A stretch of 64,000 nucleotides of DNA from Cupriavidus sp. IDO (GCF_000812465.1 NZ_JWMA01000044.1:1-64000); one strand, 5' to 3'. Positions 9,884 through 19,320 are shown, counted from the first letter of the stretch. Notes: generated by a model not told the origin, from the letters alone. Translations and numbers: made by a program.

Positions 9884-12800
9884 TACTTGTCCTCCGATCT
9901 ACTTACGATCGTTTTGAGCACGAATGCGGTGGACGGCTCCACATCGCGCATGGTGTTTGGGGTTGCCCATGCTTGGCTACCGCCTGGGGTCGCGTCCTCG
10001 GCCGAGCACATCAGATGCGGCGCCGTGCGGCCGTAAGGCGCCTTCTTAATCCAATAGCGGAGCCGCCCCGAGGAACTCCGCGCCTCCTGGCTGCGTCTTG
10101 CCCACTCCTCGACAATAGCGTCGATGTCCCAAGCGGTGTCCGCGGCTTCGGTCCCGTCAGATACCGAGGCAACTCGCTTCCGAATCGTCGCCAGTATCTT
10201 CACCACCACGGCTTCGGACGGGTCAAAGCGCATTGCCCCCTCGTCGTCCGACAGACCTGGTACGAGATGCCTGACCAGCGAGGCAATCACCGCATGGAGC
10301 GCCTTATCGCGCGCGCGGGGAGCCCAGGGCGTGACGCTGGTCGCCTCGACGCTCCGGTACAGGGCGCCATGGTAGGCCCGGAAGTGTTCGAAGTGTGATA
10401 AGTCCCGCGGGCGGCCGAAGTTATAGAGCGTGACCACAAGACCGGGGATGCCGCGCCCAACTCGGCTGCTCGCCTGGATGTACTCGGCTGTCGATTTGGG
10501 CTGGCCATTCACCACCATCAACCCCAACCGCGGAACGTCGACGCCCACCGAGATCATGTTGGATGCCAGCACCGTGTCCTTCGGTTCAGGCTGCTCCATT
10601 GGATCCTCGTTGAATTGGTCAAGCGTCGAGGACAGCGCGTGCAGAAGTTCCGGCAGCTCGCGCGAAGAGCGACGGCTGCTCAGCTCGACCGGCTGGTTCT
10701 GGAGCTCGCGCCTTTCCACCGCTAGCCGTCCGGCGAGGAACTGCATCTGCCTCGGGACGTCATCCTGCATCAGGACGTATGCGCCACCGAGCTCTCGCAG
10801 GCTGTTGAAGTAGGAGACACAAGTCCAATAGGGGTCAATGCTCACATCGTTCGCCTTGCCCGTATCTCGTAGTGCTGAGGCCGACTGCAGCAGCGAAGCC
10901 ACCAGCGCCTGAAGTGCAAACTTGGGACTCCGACCGGCCGTGGGAATTCCGACGTAAATCCGGTCAGGTCCCGAATCGTCACGCACCGCGAAGAAAGAGT
11001 CAGAAGCGTCAAAACCCGGCGGCGGAAACTGCAGGACGCTCCTGTCGAACAGCGAACGGACCTGCGCCTCGGCATAACCGATAGTGGCCGTGGATCCGAT
11101 CACTTTGGGGCGAATGCCGCCCCGGGTGCAGAGGGTATCGACGACAGTCTCGTACAGGCCAGCCATGGAACCGAGGGGCCCCGAGATGAGGTGGAGTTCA
11201 TCCTGGATTATCAGTTCGGGCGGCGCACCAGCATCGAGTGCGAAGATCTTGCGGATGTCGGTCCGTCTCGGGATCTGTGCAAACTTGTCGATCGTTCCGA
11301 TCAGCAGGGACGGCGGCTCCGCATAGATCTCCTCGTCCACCGTCAGCACTGGCAGCGGTCGTCCGCCAGTCTCGCAACCCAGGTTGTCACACACGATGTT
11401 GACCCTGGGCAGCAGGGGATCGGCCCGGTAGGCCGTTCCGCGAAGCTCGGAGCCGCAGACCGGGCAGCGCAGCAGCTGGCGCGGCGTTGACTTCGGCCTC
11501 TGGTTCGCGTGCTCCTGCGCGATCGCTTCCCGGGCCTGTTCCATCTTATTCGGCGTTGCATCGGCTCCGACGTAGAGCCCGAGCGAAATACGGGCATCAC
11601 CTAGGCGCGGCAGGTCCTCCTTGCGAATGAGGTCGCAGGCGGTGATCAGGGCCGCCGCGCGCTGGAACTGCTGGACTGTGAGCAGTCGCAGCGTGTACCG
11701 CATGATCACATCGACGCCGCCTGTCGTTCGCCGGGAGCTGTCGACGAGGCGCCGGTGGAAGATCTGGAATGCCGTGAGCGCGAGGTAGGCCTCGGTCTTG
11801 CCCCCCCCGGTGGGGAACCACAGCAGATCCATACACGTGCGATCTTCTTGAGAGGGGTCGACAAGCCCGGGGATGACGAGGAGCATGAAAGCGAGCTGGA
11901 ACGGCCGCCACAGCAGCGGTTTCGGCGAAGCGCCCTTGGCCGGAAATCGCGCCTGCCTATCCATGGCAGCGTTGGCGAGCGCGAATGCCGTCCACGCAGC
12001 AGGATGGGTGTGAAGCAACTGCACGCCGCGCCGTATCCGATCCAATGTCGAGATGCATCGTTTGTGGTTGACACTCGCGGCGTCATGCAGCGGACCTTCG
12101 AACTGGCCAATGCGCGGCGCGAGTGTCTCGGCGATCCACCTTCCGTAGCACGAAGCGAACGCTTCCAGGGCTTGGATTACTTGGTCCTTCGCCGACTCGG
12201 TGCCCAGGAACGAAGCATGCAGTGCGTCGGGCCATTCAGCACGAAAGTGTACAAGGAGATCGTGGCCATCCGTGCTGGTACCACGAACGATCGACTGCGG
12301 CAGCCAAGCAGTCCGGACCTCGCCGACCGTCGCACCCGGGTCCTGCTGCCAAGTTGCCGCAATGCCATGCCCCACCGCGAACTCGCGGACGTCGCGGTAC
12401 AGCAGTGCGTTCGTCAGTGCATCCTCGTCGCCGCTGTCGAGCGGCGGCAGGGGCCTGGGCTGAATTGCCGGCGAACCGGCCGCATCCGCGCGAACGATTA
12501 TCTCCGTCTGTAACAGGCACCTTGCATCGCGGGAACCTGCATCCTCCGACTCGGGCTCCTCGTTTATCAGGGTCACGGTGTAGACGTCTTGCTTCGCACC
12601 GACGCGACGGCGCACGTGCAGGCAGAGCCTCGTATCGATGACCTCTCTGCCATCCAGACTGACGAATCTGTTTATTCTGGCAGTTGACGACTCGGCCTCA
12701 GGTGGAAGCGTTACCGAGTAGCCTAGCATGCGACGAGCCCATACCCGACGCGGTGGCGGCACTGCAGCCCCGCCTGTAGCTGCTATCGCGCCCCGAGCGG

Positions 12801-13215
12801 GCGTTGGATCCGCTTTCGGTTTCGTCTCGCCTTCCCTAGCTGTGGACGGTTCCTCAGTCACTGCAGGCGCCGGTGTCTCCATCGGCTCATACCGGGAGGT
12901 TGTCCCCAAGCTGATAGTCACAGAAGCACCGGCCTTGACAGCGAAGGTAATCCCGATCGAGCATGGTCGGATTGCCCGGTAGCCAGGGATAGCGGACTCC
13001 GCTCCTGACTCCTCTGCGCTGCCAGAATCCAGCCCGGTGTCGTCATCGATCCCGTCCATGGGCGCACCGTGCGGCCAGAGGATCCCGGTTAGGTAGGTAT
13101 CGACAGGCGCCGACTCGATAATCTCGTCCGACTTTAGCGGTCCTACCAGCAACGAGTCCGCCATTAGCACGAGCTCCGATCGGACCGTCTGCTTATCGTG
13201 AGTGTCAGTTGTCAT
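9883..13215 (-). CDS. drmA: DrmA-like SF2 helicase
   Basis: A protein of 1110 residues. The start MTTDTHDKQ at 13215 overlaps the UvrD gene by 11 bp; a longer frame to 13410 lies wholly within that gene and is unlikely. After a roughly 460-residue N-terminal region come Walker A FPTGGGKTEA (about residue 469), a Cys4-type insert (CPVC then CDNLGC, about 580-610), the DELH box (about 670), STATIG, and a C-terminal lobe with SVGVDVPRLG and QASSRVGRG. This is the YprA/DrmA-type helicase arrangement. In DISARM it acts with DUF1998 partner DrmB against incoming phage DNA. Whether this copy belongs to DISARM proper or a sister class needs phylogeny. Confidence 0.85.
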   Translation of the reverse strand: MTTDTHDKQTVRSELVLMADSLLVGPLKSDEIIESAPVDTYLTGILWPHGAPMDGIDDDTGLDSGSAEESGAESAIPGYRAIRPCSIGITFAVKAGASVTISLGTTSRYEPMETPAPAVTEEPSTAREGETKPKADPTPARGAIAATGGAAVPPPRRVWARRMLGYSVTLPPEAESSTARINRFVSLDGREVIDTRLCLHVRRRVGAKQDVYTVTLINEEPESEDAGSRDARCLLQTEIIVRADAAGSPAIQPRPLPPLDSGDEDALTNALLYRDVREFAVGHGIAATWQQDPGATVGEVRTAWLPQSIVRGTSTDGHDLLVHFRAEWPDALHASFLGTESAKDQVIQALEAFASCYGRWIAETLAPRIGQFEGPLHDAASVNHKRCISTLDRIRRGVQLLHTHPAAWTAFALANAAMDRQARFPAKGASPKPLLWRPFQLAFMLLVIPGLVDPSQEDRTCMDLLWFPTGGGKTEAYLALTAFQIFHRRLVDSSRRTTGGVDVIMRYTLRLLTVQQFQRAAALITACDLIRKEDLPRLGDARISLGLYVGADATPNKMEQAREAIAQEHANQRPKSTPRQLLRCPVCGSELRGTAYRADPLLPRVNIVCDNLGCETGGRPLPVLTVDEEIYAEPPSLLIGTIDKFAQIPRRTDIRKIFALDAGAPPELIIQDELHLISGPLGSMAGLYETVVDTLCTRGGIRPKVIGSTATIGYAEAQVRSLFDRSVLQFPPPGFDASDSFFAVRDDSGPDRIYVGIPTAGRSPKFALQALVASLLQSASALRDTGKANDVSIDPYWTCVSYFNSLRELGGAYVLMQDDVPRQMQFLAGRLAVERRELQNQPVELSSRRSSRELPELLHALSSTLDQFNEDPMEQPEPKDTVLASNMISVGVDVPRLGLMVVNGQPKSTAEYIQASSRVGRGIPGLVVTLYNFGRPRDLSHFEHFRAYHGALYRSVEATSVTPWAPRARDKALHAVIASLVRHLVPGLSDDEGAMRFDPSEAVVVKILATIRKRVASVSDGTEAADTAWDIDAIVEEWARRSQEARSSSGRLRYWIKKAPYGRTAPHLMCSAEDATPGGSQAWATPNTMRDVEPSTAFVLKTIVSRSEDK

Positions 13216-15187
13216 GACGCTTCCAGGTCTTGAAATCACCGGTACCAGCGAGGGAGACGCCAAGCCACATCCTGCTCGACCGCCATGGATCCGGCACCGT
13301 GTCGGGCAGTTCGGCGCTTGCGCAGGTCGAGATGACCTCGGCGATCCGAAGGTTGTAGATAACGCGAGGGAGCACGTAGCCGGGTTTCCAGAGCAGGTCA
13401 AGCAGATCATGCGTTAGCTGCGCGGCAGTCCGACCGAAAAGCAATCCGTCGCCCTCGGCAGTCTGCAGACGGATCTCGTACCGGACGTCACGCGCGCGCC
13501 TCGAGTCCGCCACGGCACTTACTTGCCGCAGGACAACCTTGTGACCACGCCAATCGCTGACATGATGAAGAAGCGCCTGCTGCACAGCCTCGACGGCCGC
13601 TACATCACCATGCGTGCCTAGGTCCACGAAGCTCGACGCCTCGACATCTCCTGGCAGTCCGGCCTGGAAGTTGACCATCCTGCCCCAGTTCACTTGTCGG
13701 ACGCGGCCGTACTCGAAGCGCCTCTGGGTTGGGGCCTTGTAGATGGATGACGATGGCAGGCGACCCAGTTGGCGCCCCGCTCGTGTCACTGCAACGAAAC
13801 CCACGTTCGCTTCCTCGAGCGGATCACCCGGCGGGTCGTCATCCTCCCGTGCCCGAGCGTCGAGAAGCGCCACGTTGTCGAATTCCATGCCCTTGGCTTG
13901 ATGGACGGTCGTGATGTAGACCGCAGCGTCCTCTCTGACTTGGTCGTCCGGAAACGAATCAGGCCATTCGAGTCTCTTCCGGAGTTCGCCGAGGTCGATG
14001 GAGGTCACCGTATCAGAAGCGCCGCTGGCACGGGCCAGCCGACGCCAGGCGACCTCGATCGGGGGCAGGTTTAAATCGCGACAGATGTCCGGGTCTAGCT
14101 CGCTGTCAACCTTCGCATAGGCGAACTCAAAGACCTTGCGGGTGATCGTAGGAAGCTTAAATCGTGACAGCAACGCCGAGATCCACGCCGGCGCGCTCGT
14201 TACCGCCCCGGCCAACCGCATCCTGACGGAAACAGATGGCCCCTCGAAAGAGTCACCGAGCAACATCTTCCAGACTCGCAGGGTCTCTCCATTCGTTCGG
14301 GTGAGGATCGCGAGCGAGCCCTCGGGGAGCTGCGATAGCCATGCGGAGTCGAGTTTCGCGTCCGATGCCGACACCGGCAACCGGTCGAGAAATCGCTTCA
14401 TCGCGGCTAGCTTCTTCTCGGCATCCAGTGCGCCGCTACTGAGAATCTTCCGCAGGCTGGTTGCCATGCCCGCCAGCTGTTCGGTCGACCGGTGATTCCT
14501 CGTGAGCGCGATTTCACGAAGCTCCGGCCCCATCCGATTTTTGAGATCGAGCCAAGGATCAGCCGGCGTCGGATTGCCGCTGTTGCGCGCCGCGAAGCGG
14601 TAGATCCCCTGCACTGGGTCGCCCAGCACTGTGAAGCCGACCCGCTTCCTTCCGTCTGAACTGAGTCGCGACAGCAGCGAAGCAACCATATCTGCGCGCA
14701 CGCCGGGTAGGTCCTGGAACTCATCGACGATCACGTGGCCGATCCCGGCGAGGCGATCCACCATCGCGCTGCTGCCTTGATTCAAGGCTTCTGTGACGAG
14801 CGTGATGTTCTGGTCATGAGATTGGGATAGCAGCTGTGCGACTGGCGCCCCGCTCTGGCGAAGCATGCGAAAGGCCCATGAATCGAACGTCCTAATGGCG
14901 AGGTGGCGCAGGTCTTCCACGAGGCCCTCGTCATCCAGCCGAAGACTTGCGAGGCGTCGCGCCAACGTTGCCACCGCGCTACGCGAGAAGCTGAGGACGA
15001 GGATCTGTGCAGGCTGCAGGCCCTGCCGCATCAGGTGAAGGAGACGCATCGCCGCCACCTGGGTCTTCCCGGTCCCGGGCCCCGCGACGACAAGCAACCA
15101 TTCGTGGCAAGGGGCCTCTATGACCGCGCTCTGTTCCGGATTCGGGGTGAACGACTGACCTGCGCCCTGCGGCAAAACATGACCCAT
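13205..15187 (-). CDS. UvrD/Rep-like superfamily 1 helicase, first gene of the operon
   Basis: A protein of 660 residues. Walker A AGPGTGKTQ (35-43), the motif Ia-like LSFSRSAVATLARR, Walker B VDEFQD (154-159) and the C-terminal TTVHQAKGMEFD and VAVTRA motifs define a UvrD-type ATPase. It is shorter than UvrD or Rep (about 700 residues) and its final 150 residues lack a nuclease motif. The start at 15187 follows a very G-rich leader. The gene overlaps drmA by 11 bp and is the promoter-proximal member of the set, which is unusual because canonical DISARM has no UvrD helicase. It probably unwinds or translocates on phage DNA ends, by family analogy only. Confidence 0.8.
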   Translation of the reverse strand: MGHVLPQGAGQSFTPNPEQSAVIEAPCHEWLLVVAGPGTGKTQVAAMRLLHLMRQGLQPAQILVLSFSRSAVATLARRLASLRLDDEGLVEDLRHLAIRTFDSWAFRMLRQSGAPVAQLLSQSHDQNITLVTEALNQGSSAMVDRLAGIGHVIVDEFQDLPGVRADMVASLLSRLSSDGRKRVGFTVLGDPVQGIYRFAARNSGNPTPADPWLDLKNRMGPELREIALTRNHRSTEQLAGMATSLRKILSSGALDAEKKLAAMKRFLDRLPVSASDAKLDSAWLSQLPEGSLAILTRTNGETLRVWKMLLGDSFEGPSVSVRMRLAGAVTSAPAWISALLSRFKLPTITRKVFEFAYAKVDSELDPDICRDLNLPPIEVAWRRLARASGASDTVTSIDLGELRKRLEWPDSFPDDQVREDAAVYITTVHQAKGMEFDNVALLDARAREDDDPPGDPLEEANVGFVAVTRAGRQLGRLPSSSIYKAPTQRRFEYGRVRQVNWGRMVNFQAGLPGDVEASSFVDLGTHGDVAAVEAVQQALLHHVSDWRGHKVVLRQVSAVADSRRARDVRYEIRLQTAEGDGLLFGRTAAQLTHDLLDLLWKPGYVLPRVIYNLRIAEVISTCASAELPDTVPDPWRSSRMWLGVSLAGTGDFKTWKRHDN

Positions 15188-15621
15188 ACCCCCCTTCCCC
15201 CCTGATCCCGTCGGCGGACGCCTTCGCGCCTAGACTTGGCGCGTCGTAAGGAGATCCTGCATGCCGCCCTCGAGCTGAAGAGCCCGTGCTCGCCGCGCAG
15301 ATTTCCAGAGTTGCGCGGACAGCTCCGTCCGCCCACTTTCGACGTTATACGTTCTTGTGAAAAGTATGCTGAAAGGCAGTTTAGCAGCAACATCCAATGT
15401 GTGTGGCCGTGTTTATACAACCAGCGCTGAGAAAGTGTGCTCCCGCCGACCCGATTATGTCTGCCCACCGCATGAAGAAACCGCACCCCTAGTCTTGACT
15501 CGGAGGCGCAGCTGCGCCGCGAGTTAGATACTTAAGTCCCCCTCGCTGATCGACTTGCATCCAAATCCGACCTATACCCGGGTCGGATTTGGATGCAAGT
15601 CAACAGAGAGGGCACAAAACG
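15188..15621. other. Leader region of the DISARM-related operon
   Basis: This 434-bp interval probably holds the promoter of the helicase operon (minus strand). It contains a 14-bp palindrome GGCGCAGCTGCGCC at 15505-15518 flanked by ACTCG/CGAGT, and the large inverted repeat listed separately. A plus-strand stretch near 15236-15277 reads ARRKEILHAALEL, which looks like the beginning of a TetR-type DNA-binding domain but then degenerates, so a truncated regulator gene is possible. No clear -35/-10 pair could be assigned. Confidence 0.4.
15552..15601. repeat. Perfect 21-bp inverted repeat, 8-nt spacer
   Basis: Left arm 15552-15572 and right arm 15581-15601 are exact reverse complements; the arm core is CATCCAAATCCGACC. 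The 8-nt spacer is tatacccg. Perfect arms of this length suggest a strong hairpin or a large operator. It sits 20 bp upstream of the small Cys-rich ORF. Confidence 0.9.
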
Positions 15622-15777
15622 ATGAAAGACGGGATTCGCGCAGAGCCAGATCATTGCTGTGCTGAAGGAGGCGCGCCGGCCAAGAAGCCCTGCTGCAAGC
15701 ACTTCACCAAGCCAAAGTCCTACAACTGCAGTACAGGTCAGGAGCCTGCCAGCGCAGAACTAGCTAGGGTTTACTAG
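15622..15777 (+). CDS. Small Cys-rich hypothetical protein (51 aa)
   Basis: The ATG at 15622 follows GAGAGGG at a suitable distance and the frame runs to a stop at 15777. The predicted product has HCC, then PCCKH, then YNC spaced over about 30 residues, with a basic centre (AKKPCCKHFTKPKSYNC). That is compatible with a small metal-binding fold. I recognise no family. Its placement directly after a perfect inverted repeat, between the helicase operon and the kinase pair, makes a regulated small gene plausible, but chance cannot be ruled out at this length. Confidence 0.4.
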   Translation: MKDGIRAEPDHCCAEGGAPAKKPCCKHFTKPKSYNCSTGQEPASAELARVY

Positions 15778-15979
15778 AAGAATCACACAGCCGGAGAGGA
15801 TACGGCCCCACCCTCTTGGGCATCGTCACCCCGTAACTTCGTCCCCGGCGGTCGACACTACTTAGCACCCAAGCCCTCTGTGCTCTTCGCTTGGCGTCCC
15901 GCACTGAATCAGCTGTCGATATATAAAGAGCGTTTCTACGCAGCCATGGAAGTCAAGTCCCCCACCGCCAAACATTCAA

Positions 15980-17104
15980 TTATTGGATTATTCTTTCGTA
16001 CAACATATCTGCATGCAGATCAGGAGTCCCAACACGCCCATAATACTGGGTGAACCTATTCTGGAGGGCCTCAGCGAATGGACTATCCAATGTCGCGATA
16101 CGGCGGAATTTGGATGGATCCTGAAGATCCGAAAAGGTAATTTGGCATAACTGCTGCAGATCCACGACCAAGTCCGGCAGAAACATTGTTTTAGGAAGAA
16201 ACTTATAGCGTTCTGGTTGAAAACCTTTACGCGAGCGGCGATCGCGAATTAGCGAGGTGAGTTCGCTGCGCTTACTCTTGCTAATATCCGCCTTATTCAT
16301 TTTATCCTCGGCGATAGCTACGTACTCGGGTTGCCGCTCAATCGGCGAACACTCTGCTAATAGCGCCTTTTCAACCTTGCCTTGGGCGCAATCACATGCC
16401 GGTGTGAGCACCACAAAATGCTTATCCTCCGCCACGGACACCAGAATATCGCCGAATCCAATAAAATTGTTCAACGGCGGCCAGATATACATTTCCACGG
16501 GCCTTACAGTATCGTCATCGGCAGAGATATTGAAAAAGCGGCGGATCGAGTCTGTTCCAAGTGCATTACTAAGACGCTTTGCGACAAGATATGCCAAATC
16601 GCTACCTTCGCATATCTGCTCCCCCTCCTTCCAGTGATTCTCAATATGGTCCCACAAATAAGACCGCTGCTGCTCTTCGATGTGGCGAACCAGCTGCGGA
16701 AGCCGCGTTCCAAGTATATTTGAAATCTCGGCACGCAGCGTTGCAGGTGGCTCTCCTTTCGTAACAACACGCACGAAAGGGCTTTTCAAGTGAACTACTT
16801 TGTGAGCAAAGCCTGAATGAAATATCACCGGAGTAAACCTTGAGGCCCGCAAAGCCTCAAGTACCTTTTCGCCGCTAAAGGTACCGCCATCATCTACTGC
16901 GGCATCCGCTTCATCATCCTTCAGATCAAGAATAATGAGATCAAAACGACTTGTTTCGAGTTGCGCGATCGCTTCTTCAAAGGTCGTCAATCTCGTGCAT
17001 GCGATCGTATCTGGCGCTGCGACAACCTTGTTGCCGGCGATCAACTCATCAACAGAGGCTGCTATTTCGGCATCATCGTCGACAATCAGAATGTTCCACT
17101 TCAT
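15980..17104 (-). CDS. Receiver-domain protein with unknown C-terminal domain
   Basis: A protein of 374 residues. Residues 1-130 are a receiver fold: acidic VDDD (8-11), phospho-acceptor Asp60 in LIILDLKDDE, a Ser97 region FHSG, and Lys116 in VVTKGE. Residues 135-374 have no helix-turn-helix, GGDEF or other output domain that I recognise; a Cys-containing stretch TPACDCAQGKVEKALLAEC stands out. The ATG lies 2 nt after the kinase stop, so the two proteins are certainly co-expressed. The DNA is visibly AT-richer than the flanks. Divergent receivers paired with Hsp90-like ATPases occur in prokaryotic conflict systems, so a defence-signalling role is more likely than ordinary gene regulation. That is inference. 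Confidence 0.75.
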   Translation of the reverse strand: MKWNILIVDDDAEIAASVDELIAGNKVVAAPDTIACTRLTTFEEAIAQLETSRFDLIILDLKDDEADAAVDDGGTFSGEKVLEALRASRFTPVIFHSGFAHKVVHLKSPFVRVVTKGEPPATLRAEISNILGTRLPQLVRHIEEQQRSYLWDHIENHWKEGEQICEGSDLAYLVAKRLSNALGTDSIRRFFNISADDDTVRPVEMYIWPPLNNFIGFGDILVSVAEDKHFVVLTPACDCAQGKVEKALLAECSPIERQPEYVAIAEDKMNKADISKSKRSELTSLIRDRRSRKGFQPERYKFLPKTMFLPDLVVDLQQLCQITFSDLQDPSKFRRIATLDSPFAEALQNRFTQYYGRVGTPDLHADMLYERIIQ

Positions 17105-17106
17105 TT

Positions 17107-19320
17107 TTATACGCGTTTTTTTAAAATTACCCGGAATGCTGCGCCGCCCAGCCTCGAACTATCCATAAGCTGAAGCGTGCCGCCATAAAAATCGCTAACA
17201 ATCTCCCCAGAAATAGCCAACCCTAATCCGACGCCATTCGGTTTCGACGAAAAATATGGTTCGAAAATTGAATCCCTTATTGCCACAGGCACACCAGGAC
17301 CGGAATCAGCAAAAGTTATTTCCACTTGTTCTTCAGCTGTCCGCCGAACATCCACAGCGATTCTACGCGCCCCCTTTGGAACAGTTTCAAGCCAGAACAG
17401 ACTGTTCTCCAACAAATTTACGATAACCTCTTGTATCTCAGCTTGATCAACTCTTACTAGTGTTTGTGTTTTAGGCAGCATAACGATAACGCCCAACTGC
17501 TTTACCCGCGTCTCCATTAAATCGAAGGCGCCATTTATGATTTCCTCGAGATAAAGTTGCGCAGGGCGCCCTCGTTTTCGGCCAGCAAATGGCTCAATTC
17601 TTCGGAAAACCGTCCGCAATGCGCCGCCCTGCTTTTCAATCGAACCAAAACGGTGTCGAATTTTTGAGAAAATCGGATGAGAACCATCACCAACGGCGTC
17701 GACATCTTCCTGACCCAGGACAGCCTCACTCACAATTTTCATGAGGGGCTGTCGCCCGTCATGAAGCACAACGTCCATGAGCTTGCCAAGGGTTGCCAGA
17801 CCTTGATAGCGAGCTACAACAGCCTTGATTTCCTCAAGCTGTCTGGCAAATGAGTGGGCCGCCTCGTCGACCAGCGCTGTGACCGCCTTATCTGACGGAT
17901 GTGCTTGCTCCAGATGCGTTCTTAGAGGGGAAAGGTCAACCTCCGCAAATAAGCCCCCCCTCTGACGAACCTCATCCTTCGCGACGGCACGACTCCCCTT
18001 CACACGAGCAACTTTTCGAATTGTCTCTATCTGCGCCAGTATAGATAGAATAATCCCTTGCAAATCGGAAAACGCCTCGCTTTCCCTCAGCCCTTCTCGA
18101 TTAGACTGATCCTGCAGCTCCGGATTGCCATCTGCTGTTATGCTCACATAGCCGACAATCTGGTTATTCGAAAGCCTAGTTGTTGGATTTTGAACCCGGC
18201 GCATATCTAAGCGAAGCCAATCATTATTTGGCTCACCGTAGGGCATCACGCGAAAATTGTCGCGATAAATGTTCACTCCGGCGAATGCATCGAGATCGTG
18301 GCGGACACTGGAAAGCGTGGCGCCCGTCTTCTGCACTATGTTGCCCAGGTCATCACGATCCCATATCCTTAGATGGATCCTAATTGGCCCACATTTAGGT
18401 GCACTACCATCCGCACTTGTATTGGCCGATGGCTCACTGACAATCCATCCCGCTGATGTCTTGAAGAGCTTCCCAGAAAAGCTCTCCTTGCGGCCGATTG
18501 CGAGTACAGAATAGGAGATGTTACAGTCACCGTCGGCATTAACCTCCCCTTCAACAAGATAATGAGGATAATTAATCGAATCGGGTGGATTTATTTCGGT
18601 TGAGAATTCTGCAAAGGGCGGGGGTGCCGAGACCTTGATTCGGAAATCCTGCAATGTAGCGAATGGTGAAACGAGACGTGAAAGCCCTCTTTGCAGGTCT
18701 TCAAAATGGCTACGTGCCCAGTCTTGCGTCAAGCGATTCAACCGCAGCACGGTCCCATGCGAGTAGTCGTATCTGCCTTTAAGTTCGCCAAGCTCGCACA
18801 ATAAATTCAAAACTCCACTTTTGCTTACTTCTTGCGCCGGCCGCTGGGTAATCGGCATGAATATCTCATCGAGATAAGTCTCATCATTTTCGAATTGTGT
18901 CCAGTCAAAGAAAGCATGCACTTCCTTTGAGCTCCCCGGCTCTCTGCTGAACAGGTCTAGGGACGTAGCAAGCCTTGCTGCAGCAAAGCGTCCGATTCCT
19001 TTTTCTCCAAGCGCTCGCCGACCATCGCTGACCTTCTTCTTTCTCTTGCTCGGGGTTGCAGGCTCCATCCAGGCCCCCCGCACAGTCTCAAGACTCATAC
19101 CCGAGCCGTTGTCAATTACCTCAATACAGCCATCGCCAGCTACAAGCGGTGGAACAAAGCGAATGAGTACCGCTTTTGCGTTCGCATCATAAGCATTTTT
19201 TACAAGCTCAATTACTGCAACAGTGTCGCTGCTTATGAGTTCCTCGCCTAATGTCTTCATTATGCGAGCACGAGGTCTAAATGCAGAGCGCTGCGAGATA
19301 TTGCCGGCTTCGCTATTCAT
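17107..19320 (-). CDS. Double-GHKL histidine kinase, cytoplasmic
   Basis: A protein of 737 residues with no membrane segment. An Hsp90/MutL-type ATPase domain lies at the N-terminus (ELVKNAYDA 38-46, DNGSGM 70-75, GEKGIGRF 105-112). Near residue 520 is a dimerisation/H-box-like helix VVLHDGRQPLM, and a second, histidine kinase-type ATPase domain ends the protein (NLLENS about 635-640, DSGPG 672-676, GVGLGLA about 697-703). Two GHKL ATPases in one chain is unusual. The start at 19320 has AGGA upstream. It is the first gene of a two-gene operon with the receiver protein. The N-terminal domain could sense DNA or a phage product, with the C-terminal kinase relaying it. Confidence 0.8.
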   Translation of the reverse strand: MNSEAGNISQRSAFRPRARIMKTLGEELISSDTVAVIELVKNAYDANAKAVLIRFVPPLVAGDGCIEVIDNGSGMSLETVRGAWMEPATPSKRKKKVSDGRRALGEKGIGRFAAARLATSLDLFSREPGSSKEVHAFFDWTQFENDETYLDEIFMPITQRPAQEVSKSGVLNLLCELGELKGRYDYSHGTVLRLNRLTQDWARSHFEDLQRGLSRLVSPFATLQDFRIKVSAPPPFAEFSTEINPPDSINYPHYLVEGEVNADGDCNISYSVLAIGRKESFSGKLFKTSAGWIVSEPSANTSADGSAPKCGPIRIHLRIWDRDDLGNIVQKTGATLSSVRHDLDAFAGVNIYRDNFRVMPYGEPNNDWLRLDMRRVQNPTTRLSNNQIVGYVSITADGNPELQDQSNREGLRESEAFSDLQGIILSILAQIETIRKVARVKGSRAVAKDEVRQRGGLFAEVDLSPLRTHLEQAHPSDKAVTALVDEAAHSFARQLEEIKAVVARYQGLATLGKLMDVVLHDGRQPLMKIVSEAVLGQEDVDAVGDGSHPIFSKIRHRFGSIEKQGGALRTVFRRIEPFAGRKRGRPAQLYLEEIINGAFDLMETRVKQLGVIVMLPKTQTLVRVDQAEIQEVIVNLLENSLFWLETVPKGARRIAVDVRRTAEEQVEITFADSGPGVPVAIRDSIFEPYFSSKPNGVGLGLAISGEIVSDFYGGTLQLMDSSRLGGAAFRVILKKRV

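Noticed and set aside
9883-13215. The DrmA-like gene as an ordinary DEAD-box repair helicase
   Set aside because: Its one-base coupling to a DUF1998 gene and DrmA-type motif set fit a defence helicase better.
13215-13410. A longer N-terminus for the DrmA-like helicase
   Set aside because: The extra residues lie entirely within the UvrD-like gene and have no Shine-Dalgarno sequence; the start at 13215 has GGAA before it.
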